A stretch of 22,650 bases of DNA from CALFUK01 sp964398295 (GTDB lineage: Bacteria; Bacteroidota; Bacteroidia; Chitinophagales; Saprospiraceae), in contig CAYNMW010000064.1 in NCBI GenBank assembly GCA_964398295.1, positions 1-22,650 on the forward strand, in the 5' to 3' direction. Below the pieces are notes generated by a model that was given only the letters and a program-made list of their open reading frames with translations, was not told where the DNA came from and ran no database searches. Positions within the stretch are counted from its first letter, which is position 1, and each line of letters starts with the position of its first letter. This document shows positions 1-8,719 of the stretch, in pieces. The position numbers were made by a program, and so were the translations under genes.

Positions 1-70
1 TGTTTGATTGTTTGATTGTTTGATTGTTTGATTGTTTGATTGTTTGATGTTTGATTGTTTGATTGTTTGC
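1..70. repeat. 8-bp tandem repeat array
   Basis: About nine head-to-tail copies of the unit TGTTTGAT. Six perfect copies (1-48) are followed by one 7-base copy lacking the first T (49-55), one perfect copy (56-63) and a degenerate last copy (64-70). The array continues to the left edge of the window, so its full length is unknown. It ends about 125 bases before the methyltransferase start. Because the unit is 8 bp, any reading frame through it shifts from copy to copy, so it is not a coding repeat. Confidence 0.95.
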
Positions 71-195
71 AGGTAGGTTCAACGTTACAAATCAAAATTA
101 TCAATAGTGTTGTCCATTGATCGAGTGGAAGCTAGATATTGTTTAAGCAAAGAATCCATGTTATTTGCCTATTATTAAGTATAGAAATTTGAATT

Positions 196-813
196 ATGGG
201 ATTTTACGAGAGACGGATTTTACCCCGTGTCATAAACTGCGTGTGTGGCTTGAAGCCTACCAGTAAGCAACGAGAAAAGGTAGTTCCATTAGCTAAGGGG
301 CGAGTACTTGAAATAGGAATTGGCTCAGGACTTAACTTACCATTCTATAATTCTACTACAGTAGATCACATTACAGGAATAGATCCATCACCTGAAATGT
401 GGGTTTTAAATACATGGAATGGGGACATAGACGTCAACTTCGTAGAAGCCAGTGCAGAAAATTTAGACTTTAAAGCTGACACATTCGACAGTGTTGTGTG
501 CACATATACCTTATGTACGATTCCTGACGCAGATAAAGCACTTCAAGAGATTAGGCGTGTCTTGAAACCCAATGGTAAATTCATTTTTACAGAACACGGT
601 TTGGCTCCCGATGATAAAGTCAGTAAAACCCAAAATAGAATTAACCCTTACTGGAAAAAGATTTCCGGAGGCTGTAATCTCAATCGAAATATCGAAACCC
701 TTATAAATCAAAATAATTTGGCTTTTCAATCGATTGATAAAATGTACATTCCAGGGTGGAAGCCAGTGAGTTTTAATTATTGGGGGGTTGCTGAGTCATT
801 AAACGGAGTTTAA
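196..813 (+). CDS. class I SAM-dependent methyltransferase (METTL7/UbiE-like)
   Basis: A 205-residue soluble protein with the Rossmann-like methyltransferase fold. The glycine-rich SAM motif VLEIGIGSGLNLPFY is at about residues 37-51, the acidic ribose-binding strand (GIDPSPEM) follows at about 61-68, and the post-motif region has VLKPNGKFIFTEHG. The C-terminal part with GGCNLNRN and PGWKPVSFNYWGVA resembles small bacterial relatives of METTL7 and UbiE. The substrate cannot be read from the sequence; thiol, lipid or quinone acceptors are possible. The ATG at 196 gives the family's usual N-terminus (MGFYERRILPRVI). The last codons (SLNGV and stop) lie inside a palindrome shared with the convergent tex gene, and this tail is probably not part of the conserved domain. 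No operon partner is visible. Confidence 0.85.
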   Translation: MGFYERRILPRVINCVCGLKPTSKQREKVVPLAKGRVLEIGIGSGLNLPFYNSTTVDHITGIDPSPEMWVLNTWNGDIDVNFVEASAENLDFKADTFDSVVCTYTLCTIPDADKALQEIRRVLKPNGKFIFTEHGLAPDDKVSKTQNRINPYWKKISGGCNLNRNIETLINQNNLAFQSIDKMYIPGWKPVSFNYWGVAESLNGV

Positions 814-877
814 TGAAGTGTTGAGTGTTGAGTGAATGTCAGTACCTGACATTATCATTAAACTTCGTTTAATGACT
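794..877. repeat. paired palindromic element at convergent gene ends
   Basis: Two inverted copies (794-816 and 855-877) match at 22 of 23 positions. Each copy is itself a hairpin with a 9-bp stem (TCATTAAAC / GTTTAATGA) and a 3-base loop. The left copy contains the last codons and stop of the methyltransferase; the right copy contains the last codons and stop of tex on the other strand. Between them is a short 7-bp repeat (AGTGTTG, 817-835). The hairpins could end transcription in both directions, but there is no long T-run after either, so terminator function is inferred only. Confidence 0.8.
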
Positions 878-2963
878 TCATGCTTACCGCAATCCGAGAC
901 CTTTCCAAATCAATACTCAGGATGACTACTTTAATCTGTTGGTTGAGTTTCAATACTTCTGCGGGATCTGAAATGTATCGATCAACGATTTCTGATATAT
1001 GGAGTAAGGCTGCTTCTTTTATTCCCAAATCAACGAAGGCACCGAATTTTGTCAAATTTGTCACCACAGCTGGAAGAACCATGCCATCTGATAAATCTTT
1101 TATTGATCGAATATTTTCTGAGAATTCTGTGGGGACAGCTTCGCCTCTTGGGTCGAGACCTGGTTTTTGCAATTCATTCCAAATGTCTTTAAGGGTCGGC
1201 AAGCCAACTTGATCGCTGACATAAGATTCAAAATTTATTTGATGACCATCTAAACTATCCATGTTGACACCTTCATTGCTCAATAGCTGATTGACAAGTG
1301 TATAACTTTCAGGATGAATACCAGTATTGTCCAACACATTCACACCATTTCTTACTCTGAGAAAACCGGCAGCCTGCTCAAATGCTTTACTTCCCATCCT
1401 AGGCACTTTCTGCAATTGACTTCTAGAATCAAACCTGCCAACTTCTTTACGGTAAGTAATGATATTCGCTGCCAATTTTGGTCCCAAGCCAGAAACGTAC
1501 TGCAAGACATGTGAGGAAGCTGTGTTGATATTTATCCCAACTGAGTTGACACACAAACTGACCACTTTATCAAGCTCTTCTTTTAGTAAAGTCTGATTGA
1601 CATCATGTTGGTACTGCCCTACCCCAATAGACTTCGGATCTATTTTTACCAATTCTGCTAACGGATCTTTCAATCTTCTTGCAATAGAAACTGCACCTCT
1701 GACCGTGATGTCTTTATCAGGAAATTCTTCCCGAGCAATTGATGAAGCCGAATAAATGGAAGCACCATTTTCATTTACCAAATGCACTTCTACATCTAGT
1801 GCCAAAGATTTGATGAAATCGTAAGTTTCTCGTCCTGCGGTTCCATTGCCAATTGCGATATGCTTTATGTGGTATTTCTCAATTAAGCTCTTGACCTCAG
1901 AAGCTGCAGCTGCAGTTTGATTTTGAGGAGGATGAGGATAGATAGCTGCATCATACAACAACTCCCCATACTCATCTATAATAACAAGTTTACAACCAGT
2001 TCTGAATCCTGGATCTAGTCCGAGAACCGATACTTCTCCCAGTGGTGGTGCGAGCAAAAGTTGCTTTATATTTTCTGCGAATACCTGGATGGCTTCTATA
2101 TCGGCTTTGGTTTTTGCCTCCTTCTTTGCTTCGTTTGCTAGTGCAGGATAGATTAGTCGCTTCAATGAATCTTTGATTGCTTCCTCTATAAGTTTCGCTG
2201 CAGAACCTGAAGATTTAATGTAAAATCTGGACAGTCGATCAAAGGCTCTATCCTTATCAATGGATATATTAACTCGCAGAAATCCTTCCTCTTCTCCTCT
2301 TAGTACAGCAAGCAAACGGTGTGACGGACATTTTTGCAATCGCTCTTCAAAGGCAAAATAATCCCTGTACTGTTGTGCTTGTTGCAGTTTGGTCTTTACG
2401 ACTTTACTTGACAATGTTGCGTGTGCTGCAAACATATCTCGGACCAGTTGACGAGTTTTGGCATTCTCACTTATCCATTCGGCGATGATGTCTTTGGCTC
2501 CTTGCAATGCTTCATCTACTGATTTCACAGATCCTTTCACATATTGACTTGTACTACCAATGACATCTGGAGTTCGCTGTTTGGAAATCAATCTGGCTAG
2601 TCCTTCGAGTCCTTGTTCTCTTGCTTTGTCAGCTCTTGTTTTTCTGCTTTTTTTGAATGGTAGATAAATGTCTTCAAGCAAATTTATGTCCCAACAATTT
2701 GCAATTTGTTCTTTGAGACTGTTGTCTAATTTTCCTAACTCTTCTATCGCTTTTAGAATTACTTCTTTTCTTTTTATTAAGGATTGCTGACGTTTTCTTG
2801 CTGTGTCGATTGCACCAATTTGCACTTCATCCAAAGAGTTCGTTGCTTCTTTTCTATAACGGGCGATGAATGGGATAGTAGCTCCATCTTCAAAGAGTTT
2901 GATGACATTGTTGACAATGCGTTTATCAATTCCAAGTTGATTTGAAATTAATGCTAGGTTCAT
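858..2963 (-). CDS. tex: Tex family RNA-binding transcription accessory protein
   Basis: A 701-residue cytoplasmic nucleic-acid-binding protein. Domains in order: the helical Tex N-terminal region (residues 1 to about 300, with FIARYRKEATNSLDEVQ near 32-48), a YqgF/RNase H-like domain (about 312-440, LGLDPGFRTGCKLVIID, then AIGNGTAGRET), a helix-hairpin-helix region (about 473-545, GININTASSHVLQYVSGLG), and a C-terminal S1 RNA-binding domain (about 626-697, GMVLPAVVTNLTKFGAFVDLG). This matches the domain order of Tex from Bordetella and Pseudomonas, though it is somewhat shorter than their roughly 780 residues. The family affects transcription and RNA metabolism in other bacteria; its exact role here is not known. 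The tail after the usual MKS end is SLNEV, encoded by the palindromic element shared with the convergent gene. The gene appears monocistronic. Confidence 0.95.
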   Translation of the reverse strand: MNLALISNQLGIDKRIVNNVIKLFEDGATIPFIARYRKEATNSLDEVQIGAIDTARKRQQSLIKRKEVILKAIEELGKLDNSLKEQIANCWDINLLEDIYLPFKKSRKTRADKAREQGLEGLARLISKQRTPDVIGSTSQYVKGSVKSVDEALQGAKDIIAEWISENAKTRQLVRDMFAAHATLSSKVVKTKLQQAQQYRDYFAFEERLQKCPSHRLLAVLRGEEEGFLRVNISIDKDRAFDRLSRFYIKSSGSAAKLIEEAIKDSLKRLIYPALANEAKKEAKTKADIEAIQVFAENIKQLLLAPPLGEVSVLGLDPGFRTGCKLVIIDEYGELLYDAAIYPHPPQNQTAAAASEVKSLIEKYHIKHIAIGNGTAGRETYDFIKSLALDVEVHLVNENGASIYSASSIAREEFPDKDITVRGAVSIARRLKDPLAELVKIDPKSIGVGQYQHDVNQTLLKEELDKVVSLCVNSVGININTASSHVLQYVSGLGPKLAANIITYRKEVGRFDSRSQLQKVPRMGSKAFEQAAGFLRVRNGVNVLDNTGIHPESYTLVNQLLSNEGVNMDSLDGHQINFESYVSDQVGLPTLKDIWNELQKPGLDPRGEAVPTEFSENIRSIKDLSDGMVLPAVVTNLTKFGAFVDLGIKEAALLHISEIVDRYISDPAEVLKLNQQIKVVILSIDLERSRIAVSMKSLNEV

Positions 2964-3251
2964 GGTGCAAACTTACACAATGTAGTAATGCGGCTACTGA
3001 TTTTTATTTAATTATCAGAACTGTGCAACTCTTCCAACGGGTTCAAAAAATAATTCATTGGAATCAGGACTATCTGGCCTCTGCTGCATTTACCCTAATA
3101 GTCTTAAAACCAACATAGCTAATGATCAAGTCCTGATTTTTCTCATTACAAATCTATGTTCATTTGATCACAAAAAAAGTTCAATTCATTTATTTTTACG
3201 TTTATAGTAAGTACATATACAATTACATTGTACTCCATAAAAAACAAGCAC
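2964..3251. other. divergent intergenic region
   Basis: About 290 bases between the tex start and the receptor start, expected to hold the promoters of both divergent genes. No convincing Bacteroidota promoter (TTTG at -33 with TAnnTTTG at -7) was found. A 10-base inverted repeat (3062-3071 and 3129-3138, AATCAGGACT) with a 57-base spacer is visible but may be chance. No small gene is supported. Confidence 0.5.
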
Positions 3252-5630
3252 ATGAATGTCAAACTCTTGTTTATTGGGATTTTGCTCATCGCATCTTCGA
3301 CTGTATATACCCAGCGTACCATCTCGGGTATTGTCAAGGCAGAGGAGAATGAAGAGCGTCTTCCATTCGCCGATTTAGTCATAAAGGGTACTACTCAAGG
3401 GGCTTCTACAAATGTCGATGGATACTATACCATCATAGGCGCTCCAGAGGAGGCATTTACACTTCAAGTTGTTTATGTAGGATTCGCAACTAAAGAAATA
3501 GAGATTGATACTGGTACAACAGATGTCAATAATTTTGACGTTGAATTGAGTTCGGGTATCACCATGAATGAAGTGGTCATCCAAGGTAAATCATTTAAAG
3601 TGATGAATGCCTCTGAAGGGATAAGTACCATACAGATTTCTCCCAAACAGCTTTCCCTTCTTCCCAATGTTGGCGAGGTAGACATATTCAGATCGCTACA
3701 GCTCTTGCCAGGCGTCAGTGGCAGTAATGAGAGTTCTTCCGGGCTATTTGTCAGAGGAGGGACGCCTGATCAAAACTTAGTGCTTCTCGATGGCATGACG
3801 GTATATAATGTCGATCACTTCTTTGGCTTTTTCTCTGCTTTCAATGCTGATGCTGTAAAAGATGTGCAACTATTTAAAGGCGCATTCCCAGCCAAGTATG
3901 GCGGTCGACTATCTAGTGTTGTAGACCTCACTGGTAAAACTGGTGACCCTAATAAAGCACATGGAAGCCTAGGACTCAATCTTCTCAATGCAAGGGCAAG
4001 CGTACAAATTCCCTTATTCAAAAAAGGGTCACTCTCTTTCAGTGGAAGGCGATCGTATACGGACATCATCAGAAGTGGTCTTTATAATAATATATTCGAT
4101 GTATTCACACAGACAGAGGCACCTCCTCCAATTGATGGTTTGGAAGTGAATACAATAGAACCCGATTTCTTTTTCTTTGATTTTAATAGCAAGTTGAGTT
4201 TTACCCCAACAGATAAAGATGTGATAGCCCTCTCCTATTATCAAGGCGCTGATCACTTGGTCGAGTTCAATGATATCTCTTTAGAAAGGGGGATGGAGCC
4301 GACCACCCTCTCGATTAATTTAGATGTGGATGAAAATAGTGACTGGGGGAATCAAGGCATCAGCGGAAAATGGTCGAGGCAATGGAATCCTAAGTGGTAT
4401 TCTAATCTCCTTATCGCTTCATCAAATTACTTCAGCGAATACAATCGAAAAGTCGACATAGATGTCAGGCTTTTAGAGGAAAACAGACAAGTGTTAGACC
4501 GTACACAACTGACTATAGAGGATAATGATGTTCGTGATCTCACATTCAGATTAGACAATGAATTGAACGTATCAAGTAAACATAAACTAGAATTTGGTGG
4601 GCTTGCCACTTTTGCTGAAGTGGATTATGAATTTGTCAGAGATGATACACTGACCATACTGGACTTGCAACAACAAGCAAAATACTATGCAGCGTACATT
4701 TCAGATACATGGGAGCCATTATCCAATTTATCCATCAGTGCAGGTATCAGAGGTACATATTACGACCTAAGTGATCAGATCTATTGGGCACCGAGATTCT
4801 CATTCCAATATAAACTGACTGACCGCATCAAACTAAAAGGTGGTTACGGTAAGCACTTTCAATTTGTCAATAGAATCGTGAATGAAAATGTCACTGAAGG
4901 GTCGAGAGATTTTTGGTTACTAGCAGATGATGATTTAGTCAAAGTCAGCAGTGCCGATCATTATATAGTTGGAGCTTCCTATGAGACTAACGGATTTATA
5001 TTTGATGTTGAGGCCTACCGTAAAGATTTAAATAACCTGGCAGAATTTTCCTTGCGATTCCAAAGAGAAGACATTGACCTAGATCGACTATTCTTTCTTG
5101 GTGACGGCTATGCAGAAGGCGTAGAGTTCCTTTTGCAAAAGAAAAGAGGTAACTACACAGGATGGATCACCTATACACTCGCTAGAGTGCGGAATACCTT
5201 TCCTGATATCAATAATGGTTTTGAGTTCTCAGCCTTGCATGATCAGCGACACGAGTTCAAGACGGTACATTCTTATGAGATGGGCAATTGGAGATTCGCA
5301 GCCACTTTCCTCATCGCATCAGGCAAACCGTTTACTGAGCCAGCTGGGCAGTACGCCATCGAATTACTAGATGGAAGATCACTAAACTACATCAGTGTCG
5401 GTGCTAAAAATGCTTCACGATTACCAGCTTATCATCGATTAGATCTCTCTGTTCACTACTTATATGATACAGGGCCATTCAAGATGGATTTTGGATTATC
5501 AGTATTCAATCTTTACGATCGACGAAATGTGTGGTATCGCGAATACGACTTTACGAATAACCCACCGATTATTTCAGAAGTGCAGTACTTGGGCATGACA
5601 CCTAATTTATCTATTGACATTAAATTTTAG
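3252..5630 (+). CDS. TonB-dependent outer-membrane receptor
   Basis: A 792-residue outer-membrane barrel protein. The ATG at 3252 is preferred over the in-frame ATG at 3228 because it puts the signal peptide (MNVKLLFIGILLIASS) at the N-terminus. After the signal peptide comes a carboxypeptidase-regulatory-like domain (about residues 23-98, RTISGIVKAEENEERLPFADL and GYYTI). The plug domain follows (about 112-227, with SLQLLPGVSG, FVRGGTPDQNLVLLDGM and FPAKYGGRLSSVVDL). The rest is the beta-barrel, ending in the terminal phenylalanine typical of outer-membrane barrels (SIDIKF). It lacks the STN domain and is shorter than SusC-type receptors of about 1000 residues. The gene lies 28 bases upstream of a DUF4249 lipoprotein, a recurrent pairing in Bacteroidota. 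The ligand cannot be predicted. Confidence 0.92.
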   Translation: MNVKLLFIGILLIASSTVYTQRTISGIVKAEENEERLPFADLVIKGTTQGASTNVDGYYTIIGAPEEAFTLQVVYVGFATKEIEIDTGTTDVNNFDVELSSGITMNEVVIQGKSFKVMNASEGISTIQISPKQLSLLPNVGEVDIFRSLQLLPGVSGSNESSSGLFVRGGTPDQNLVLLDGMTVYNVDHFFGFFSAFNADAVKDVQLFKGAFPAKYGGRLSSVVDLTGKTGDPNKAHGSLGLNLLNARASVQIPLFKKGSLSFSGRRSYTDIIRSGLYNNIFDVFTQTEAPPPIDGLEVNTIEPDFFFFDFNSKLSFTPTDKDVIALSYYQGADHLVEFNDISLERGMEPTTLSINLDVDENSDWGNQGISGKWSRQWNPKWYSNLLIASSNYFSEYNRKVDIDVRLLEENRQVLDRTQLTIEDNDVRDLTFRLDNELNVSSKHKLEFGGLATFAEVDYEFVRDDTLTILDLQQQAKYYAAYISDTWEPLSNLSISAGIRGTYYDLSDQIYWAPRFSFQYKLTDRIKLKGGYGKHFQFVNRIVNENVTEGSRDFWLLADDDLVKVSSADHYIVGASYETNGFIFDVEAYRKDLNNLAEFSLRFQREDIDLDRLFFLGDGYAEGVEFLLQKKRGNYTGWITYTLARVRNTFPDINNGFEFSALHDQRHEFKTVHSYEMGNWRFAATFLIASGKPFTEPAGQYAIELLDGRSLNYISVGAKNASRLPAYHRLDLSVHYLYDTGPFKMDFGLSVFNLYDRRNVWYREYDFTNNPPIISEVQYLGMTPNLSIDIKF

Positions 5631-5658
5631 CATCCATAACCCTCATAATATAAATACT

Positions 5659-6498
5659 ATGAAAAAGTACATCATATATATATCCCTTATCAGTTTCACT
5701 TTCTTTTCTTGTGAAGAAGAAAATCTCAATGACATTGCTGAAAATCAGTTTGTCATAGAAGCATTCATCTTTGCTGGAGAGCCAATAGACGATATTCGCA
5801 TCAAGTCTACATTTCCATTAGCCGACGATGCTGACACATCGTCTCCCATAAATGATGCGCAGGTTTCTATCTTCAAAGAAGGCAATCAATTTGAGCTAGT
5901 CGCTTCTGGTAGTAATGGTTTTTACCACTATCCTGGTAATGACATTAGCGTCGAGACTGGTGACATATTTGAGTTAGTAGTCATGCACGATGGGATTACG
6001 GCTAATGCAGTGACGACTGTGCCTACACCGACGACTGGTCTGCAATTGTCGCAGGATACTATATTCGTTCCTGAATTGCCTTTTAGTGAAGGTCCAGAAG
6101 TCGTCAGAAATATCATCGGTGACTTTGTGCGGACATCCAGCATTGATGCGACTTGGGATAATCCAAATAACGATCTATACTTCTTGGTCGTAGAAGGTAT
6201 AGACGAACAGAACGATCCTATTTTTCCTGATGTGGTCATCAATGCATTAGAGCAATTCAGATTCGTGTCAGAGCCGACAGATGATAATACTCTAACTTTT
6301 CTATCAGGCACATTGGTTTCATTTGGCACCTATGTCGCAAGAGTGTATCATATCAATACCGAATACGCAGCACTATATGAGAACCGAGAGCAAGACTCTA
6401 GAGACCTCAATGAACCTCCGTCTAATGTGAATAATGCCTTAGGGGTATTCTCTGCATTTAATAGTGAGGATGCTTTTTTCGAATTAGCACGTGAGTAG
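5659..6498 (+). CDS. DUF4249 family lipoprotein
   Basis: A 279-residue predicted lipoprotein. The reading frame is open from 5614, but the ATG at 5659 is chosen because it gives a clean lipoprotein signal peptide (MKKYIIYISLISFTFFS) with the lipid-modified cysteine at residue 18. The mature part has the DUF4249 pattern: an early Ig-like beta domain (ENQFVIEAFIFAGEPIDDIRI, then SPINDAQVSIF) and a C-terminal region ending in NALGVFSAFNS. The protein probably sits at the outer membrane as partner of the TonB-dependent receptor 28 bases upstream, with which it is probably co-transcribed. The family has no established biochemical role. It converges on the IPTL-CTERM gene, with 52 bases between the stop codons and no strong terminator seen there. 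Confidence 0.85.
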   Translation: MKKYIIYISLISFTFFSCEEENLNDIAENQFVIEAFIFAGEPIDDIRIKSTFPLADDADTSSPINDAQVSIFKEGNQFELVASGSNGFYHYPGNDISVETGDIFELVVMHDGITANAVTTVPTPTTGLQLSQDTIFVPELPFSEGPEVVRNIIGDFVRTSSIDATWDNPNNDLYFLVVEGIDEQNDPIFPDVVINALEQFRFVSEPTDDNTLTFLSGTLVSFGTYVARVYHINTEYAALYENREQDSRDLNEPPSNVNNALGVFSAFNSEDAFFELARE

Positions 6499-6550
6499 GT
6501 TTTGCAAAATAATTTTAGCGAAATAATTCGACAAAGCCCTTCGAGAAATT

Positions 6551-7576
6551 CTAATTCAATACGTATTGGTTTTGTCTGATGGCAACAATACTAAAGCTTA
6601 GCAGTATTAATCCTAAGGAGATCAGACCCCATTCTCCCATTGTGGGAATGACTGTTGTTTCAGCACACAGATTCAATTCCACAGACACCAAGTTGGTAGG
6701 GCAACTTTCTCCTATTTCTGCATCAAAATCAAATACTTCAAAAGTAACTGTTCCATCAGCCACCATCGCAGCTATTTCTGCTGAATCAAAATTGAATGAA
6801 GTACAAAATGGGACTGGCTCGCATTGATTACCGACATCTCCTACTCCTCCTACGCAATTTCCATTCTCATCATTAATTTGATAGATTTCATCAGATGCAT
6901 TGATGTCGCCTTGTGCACACACAGTTATAGAACCAGAAGTATAAGCTCCCATACTACTCGTAGTACCTGTATTAAATGTAAATACATTTGGAAATCCAGA
7001 GTCAGTACTTAGTCCGGTTTCAGATGTCAATATTTGATTCTCATTAAATCCAACAGATGGGCACAAATTGGCTTCACTAAAACCTTGTTCAAAACTAGCT
7101 CCATCAAAACAAAATGCAGTTAACTCGTAACTTGAACTTACTGAATTTATTCCTTCGCAAATTCCCATATTGACTGATTCTACTTGTATGCATACTATAT
7201 CACCAGCTGTTGTTGGATTAAGAAATATTTCAGATTGTTGACCACAGCTATTATCATTCGATACTATTACATTTCCGGAAGAATCAAATATGGTTAGAAA
7301 TGTATCATCTCCAGTCAAATTACACGTTTCAAAACGAAAGGCTCCATCTATTGGAAACTGTACACATACTTGGGTACCTGCAGGTATCTCTAATGTGGTA
7401 AATCTATCCATAGTTGCACAAAAATCATTTGTCACTTGAGTTGGAGGTGGACAATTCAAAATTATTGCAGAAGCAGGATCAACGGTAAACGGTCCTGCGG
7501 CGCATTGTGAATAAGATTGTGTTTGGTTGAATACCAAGAATAATAGTACTGAAATAAAGGTGTTAATCTGTTTCAT
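6551..7576 (-). CDS. secreted protein with IPTL-CTERM-type sorting tail (copy A)
   Basis: A 341-residue cysteine-rich secreted protein. It has an N-terminal signal peptide (about residues 1-24, ending SYSQ). A beta-domain follows (about 60-150) with GDDTFLTIFDSSGNVIVSNDNSC, which resembles the pre-peptidase C-terminal (PPC) fold. A second beta-domain (about 200-304) has GSITVCAQGDI, NGNCVGGVG and NLVSVELNLC. The C-terminus has the motif IPTMGEWG (310-317), a transmembrane helix (about 318-333) and an arginine. This matches the IPTLxxWG-CTERM signal, which in known systems is processed by exosortase XrtH; no exosortase is in the window. It is a tandem paralog of the gene 52 bases upstream. The role of the mature domain is unknown; surface or matrix attachment is inferred. 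Confidence 0.82.
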   Translation of the reverse strand: MKQINTFISVLLFLVFNQTQSYSQCAAGPFTVDPASAIILNCPPPTQVTNDFCATMDRFTTLEIPAGTQVCVQFPIDGAFRFETCNLTGDDTFLTIFDSSGNVIVSNDNSCGQQSEIFLNPTTAGDIVCIQVESVNMGICEGINSVSSSYELTAFCFDGASFEQGFSEANLCPSVGFNENQILTSETGLSTDSGFPNVFTFNTGTTSSMGAYTSGSITVCAQGDINASDEIYQINDENGNCVGGVGDVGNQCEPVPFCTSFNFDSAEIAAMVADGTVTFEVFDFDAEIGESCPTNLVSVELNLCAETTVIPTMGEWGLISLGLILLSFSIVAIRQNQYVLN

Positions 7577-7628
7577 AGTTGCGTTCTAAATGTTTTAAGA
7601 ATTCGAAATGTTTAGTTTAAGTTTATTG

Positions 7629-8651
7629 CTAGTTTACTATTAATTGGTTTTGTCTGATAGCTACAATGCTAAAGCTTAGCAGTATTAATCCCAAACAGAT
7701 AAGACCCCATTCTCCCATAGTGGGAATGGCGGTTGGGTCAGTGCACAGATTTAATTCCAAAGACAATAAATTGGTATCACAAAAAGAGCCTATTTCGCCA
7801 TCAAGATTAAAAACACTAAAATTGACAAATCCATCAGTTACCATTGCAGCGACTTCTGTACCATCAAAATGAAAAGATGTGCAAAATGGATTATTGGAAC
7901 ATTGGCCATTAGGAACATTACCTATTCCGCCAACACAATTTCCATTCTCATCATCAATTTGCCAAAAATTTTCACTTCCACCAATATCCCCTTGAGCGCA
8001 TATTGTCAAAGACCCAGAAGTAAAGCTTCCCATTTGTCCGGTCGTACCTGTATTGAATACGAATGAATTAAAATCAGTTACGCTATCTTCAAAAATTATA
8101 GTTTGCAACTCATTAAATCCAACAATTTCACATTGATTAGCTTCTTCGGAAACTTGAACAAAATTATCAGGAAATACATCACATTGAATTTCAAGTACAT
8201 AGTTTGGACTTACAGAGTTAGTTCCATCACAAACTCCATTCGTTATTGATTCTACTTGAACACAAACCGTAGCACCTGTTGGTACATCAAAGCTTATAAA
8301 AGAAAGCAAAGATTGTGGTTCATTACAGCCATTATCATTATCGGTTATGATATTCCCAAAAGCATCAAACAATGTTATAATTGTATCATCAGTAGTTCTG
8401 CCGCAAGTACTAAAATTAAAAGCACCATCATTGCCATTTGCAAGAAAACAAACCTGCATTCCAGCTGGAACAGTCATTTGTGTTTGAAGACTAAGTGCTT
8501 CGCAAAGATTTGTTGTTGTTTCTGGTATCATGCATTCTAGAGGAATAGCCGATGTAGGATCAACAGAATATGGTCCTGGTGCACATTGAGAATATGACTG
8601 AGTGTACGTGAATGCTATACTGCAAAAAGCTAGAATACAAAGTCCTTTCAT
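7629..8651 (-). CDS. secreted protein with IPTL-CTERM-type sorting tail (copy B)
   Basis: A 340-residue paralog of copy A with the same architecture: a signal peptide (about residues 1-22, ending SYSQ), the start CAPGPYSVDPTSAI of the mature protein, a PPC-like domain (TDDTIITLFDAFGNIITDNDNGC, about 87-109), and a second beta-domain (GSLTICAQGDI, NGNCVGGIGN). The tail is IPTMGEWG (309-316), a hydrophobic helix and RQNQ. The tails of the two copies are almost identical in protein and about 90 percent identical in DNA over 83 bases, while the mature regions have diverged much more. Paired cysteines suggest disulfides outside the cytoplasm. The gene lies 68 bases downstream of the 525-aa protein gene on the same strand and is probably co-transcribed with copy A. 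Confidence 0.82.
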   Translation of the reverse strand: MKGLCILAFCSIAFTYTQSYSQCAPGPYSVDPTSAIPLECMIPETTTNLCEALSLQTQMTVPAGMQVCFLANGNDGAFNFSTCGRTTDDTIITLFDAFGNIITDNDNGCNEPQSLLSFISFDVPTGATVCVQVESITNGVCDGTNSVSPNYVLEIQCDVFPDNFVQVSEEANQCEIVGFNELQTIIFEDSVTDFNSFVFNTGTTGQMGSFTSGSLTICAQGDIGGSENFWQIDDENGNCVGGIGNVPNGQCSNNPFCTSFHFDGTEVAAMVTDGFVNFSVFNLDGEIGSFCDTNLLSLELNLCTDPTAIPTMGEWGLICLGLILLSFSIVAIRQNQLIVN

Positions 8652-8719
8652 CGTTCTAATTTATTATTGAATATAATCAAATAATTGAACCATAAATGTT
8701 TGACAGAATTAAAAGAGGA

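Noticed and set aside
3075..3084. The 10-mer TGGCCTCTGC is also present as its complement at 20044-20053 plus 20100 bases offset, that is 20144-20153.
   Set aside because: A single 10-base match without similar flanks is near chance level for this much intergenic DNA, so no dispersed repeat is claimed.
3062..3138. A 10-base inverted repeat (AATCAGGACT / AGTCCTGATT) between tex and the receptor gene.
   Set aside because: The 57-base spacer and AT-rich context make it easily a chance match; no operator function can be supported.
6557..6568. A 12-base perfect palindrome (CAATACGTATTG).
   Set aside because: It lies in the last codons of IPTL copy A, has no loop for an RNA hairpin, and is absent from the matching end of copy B.
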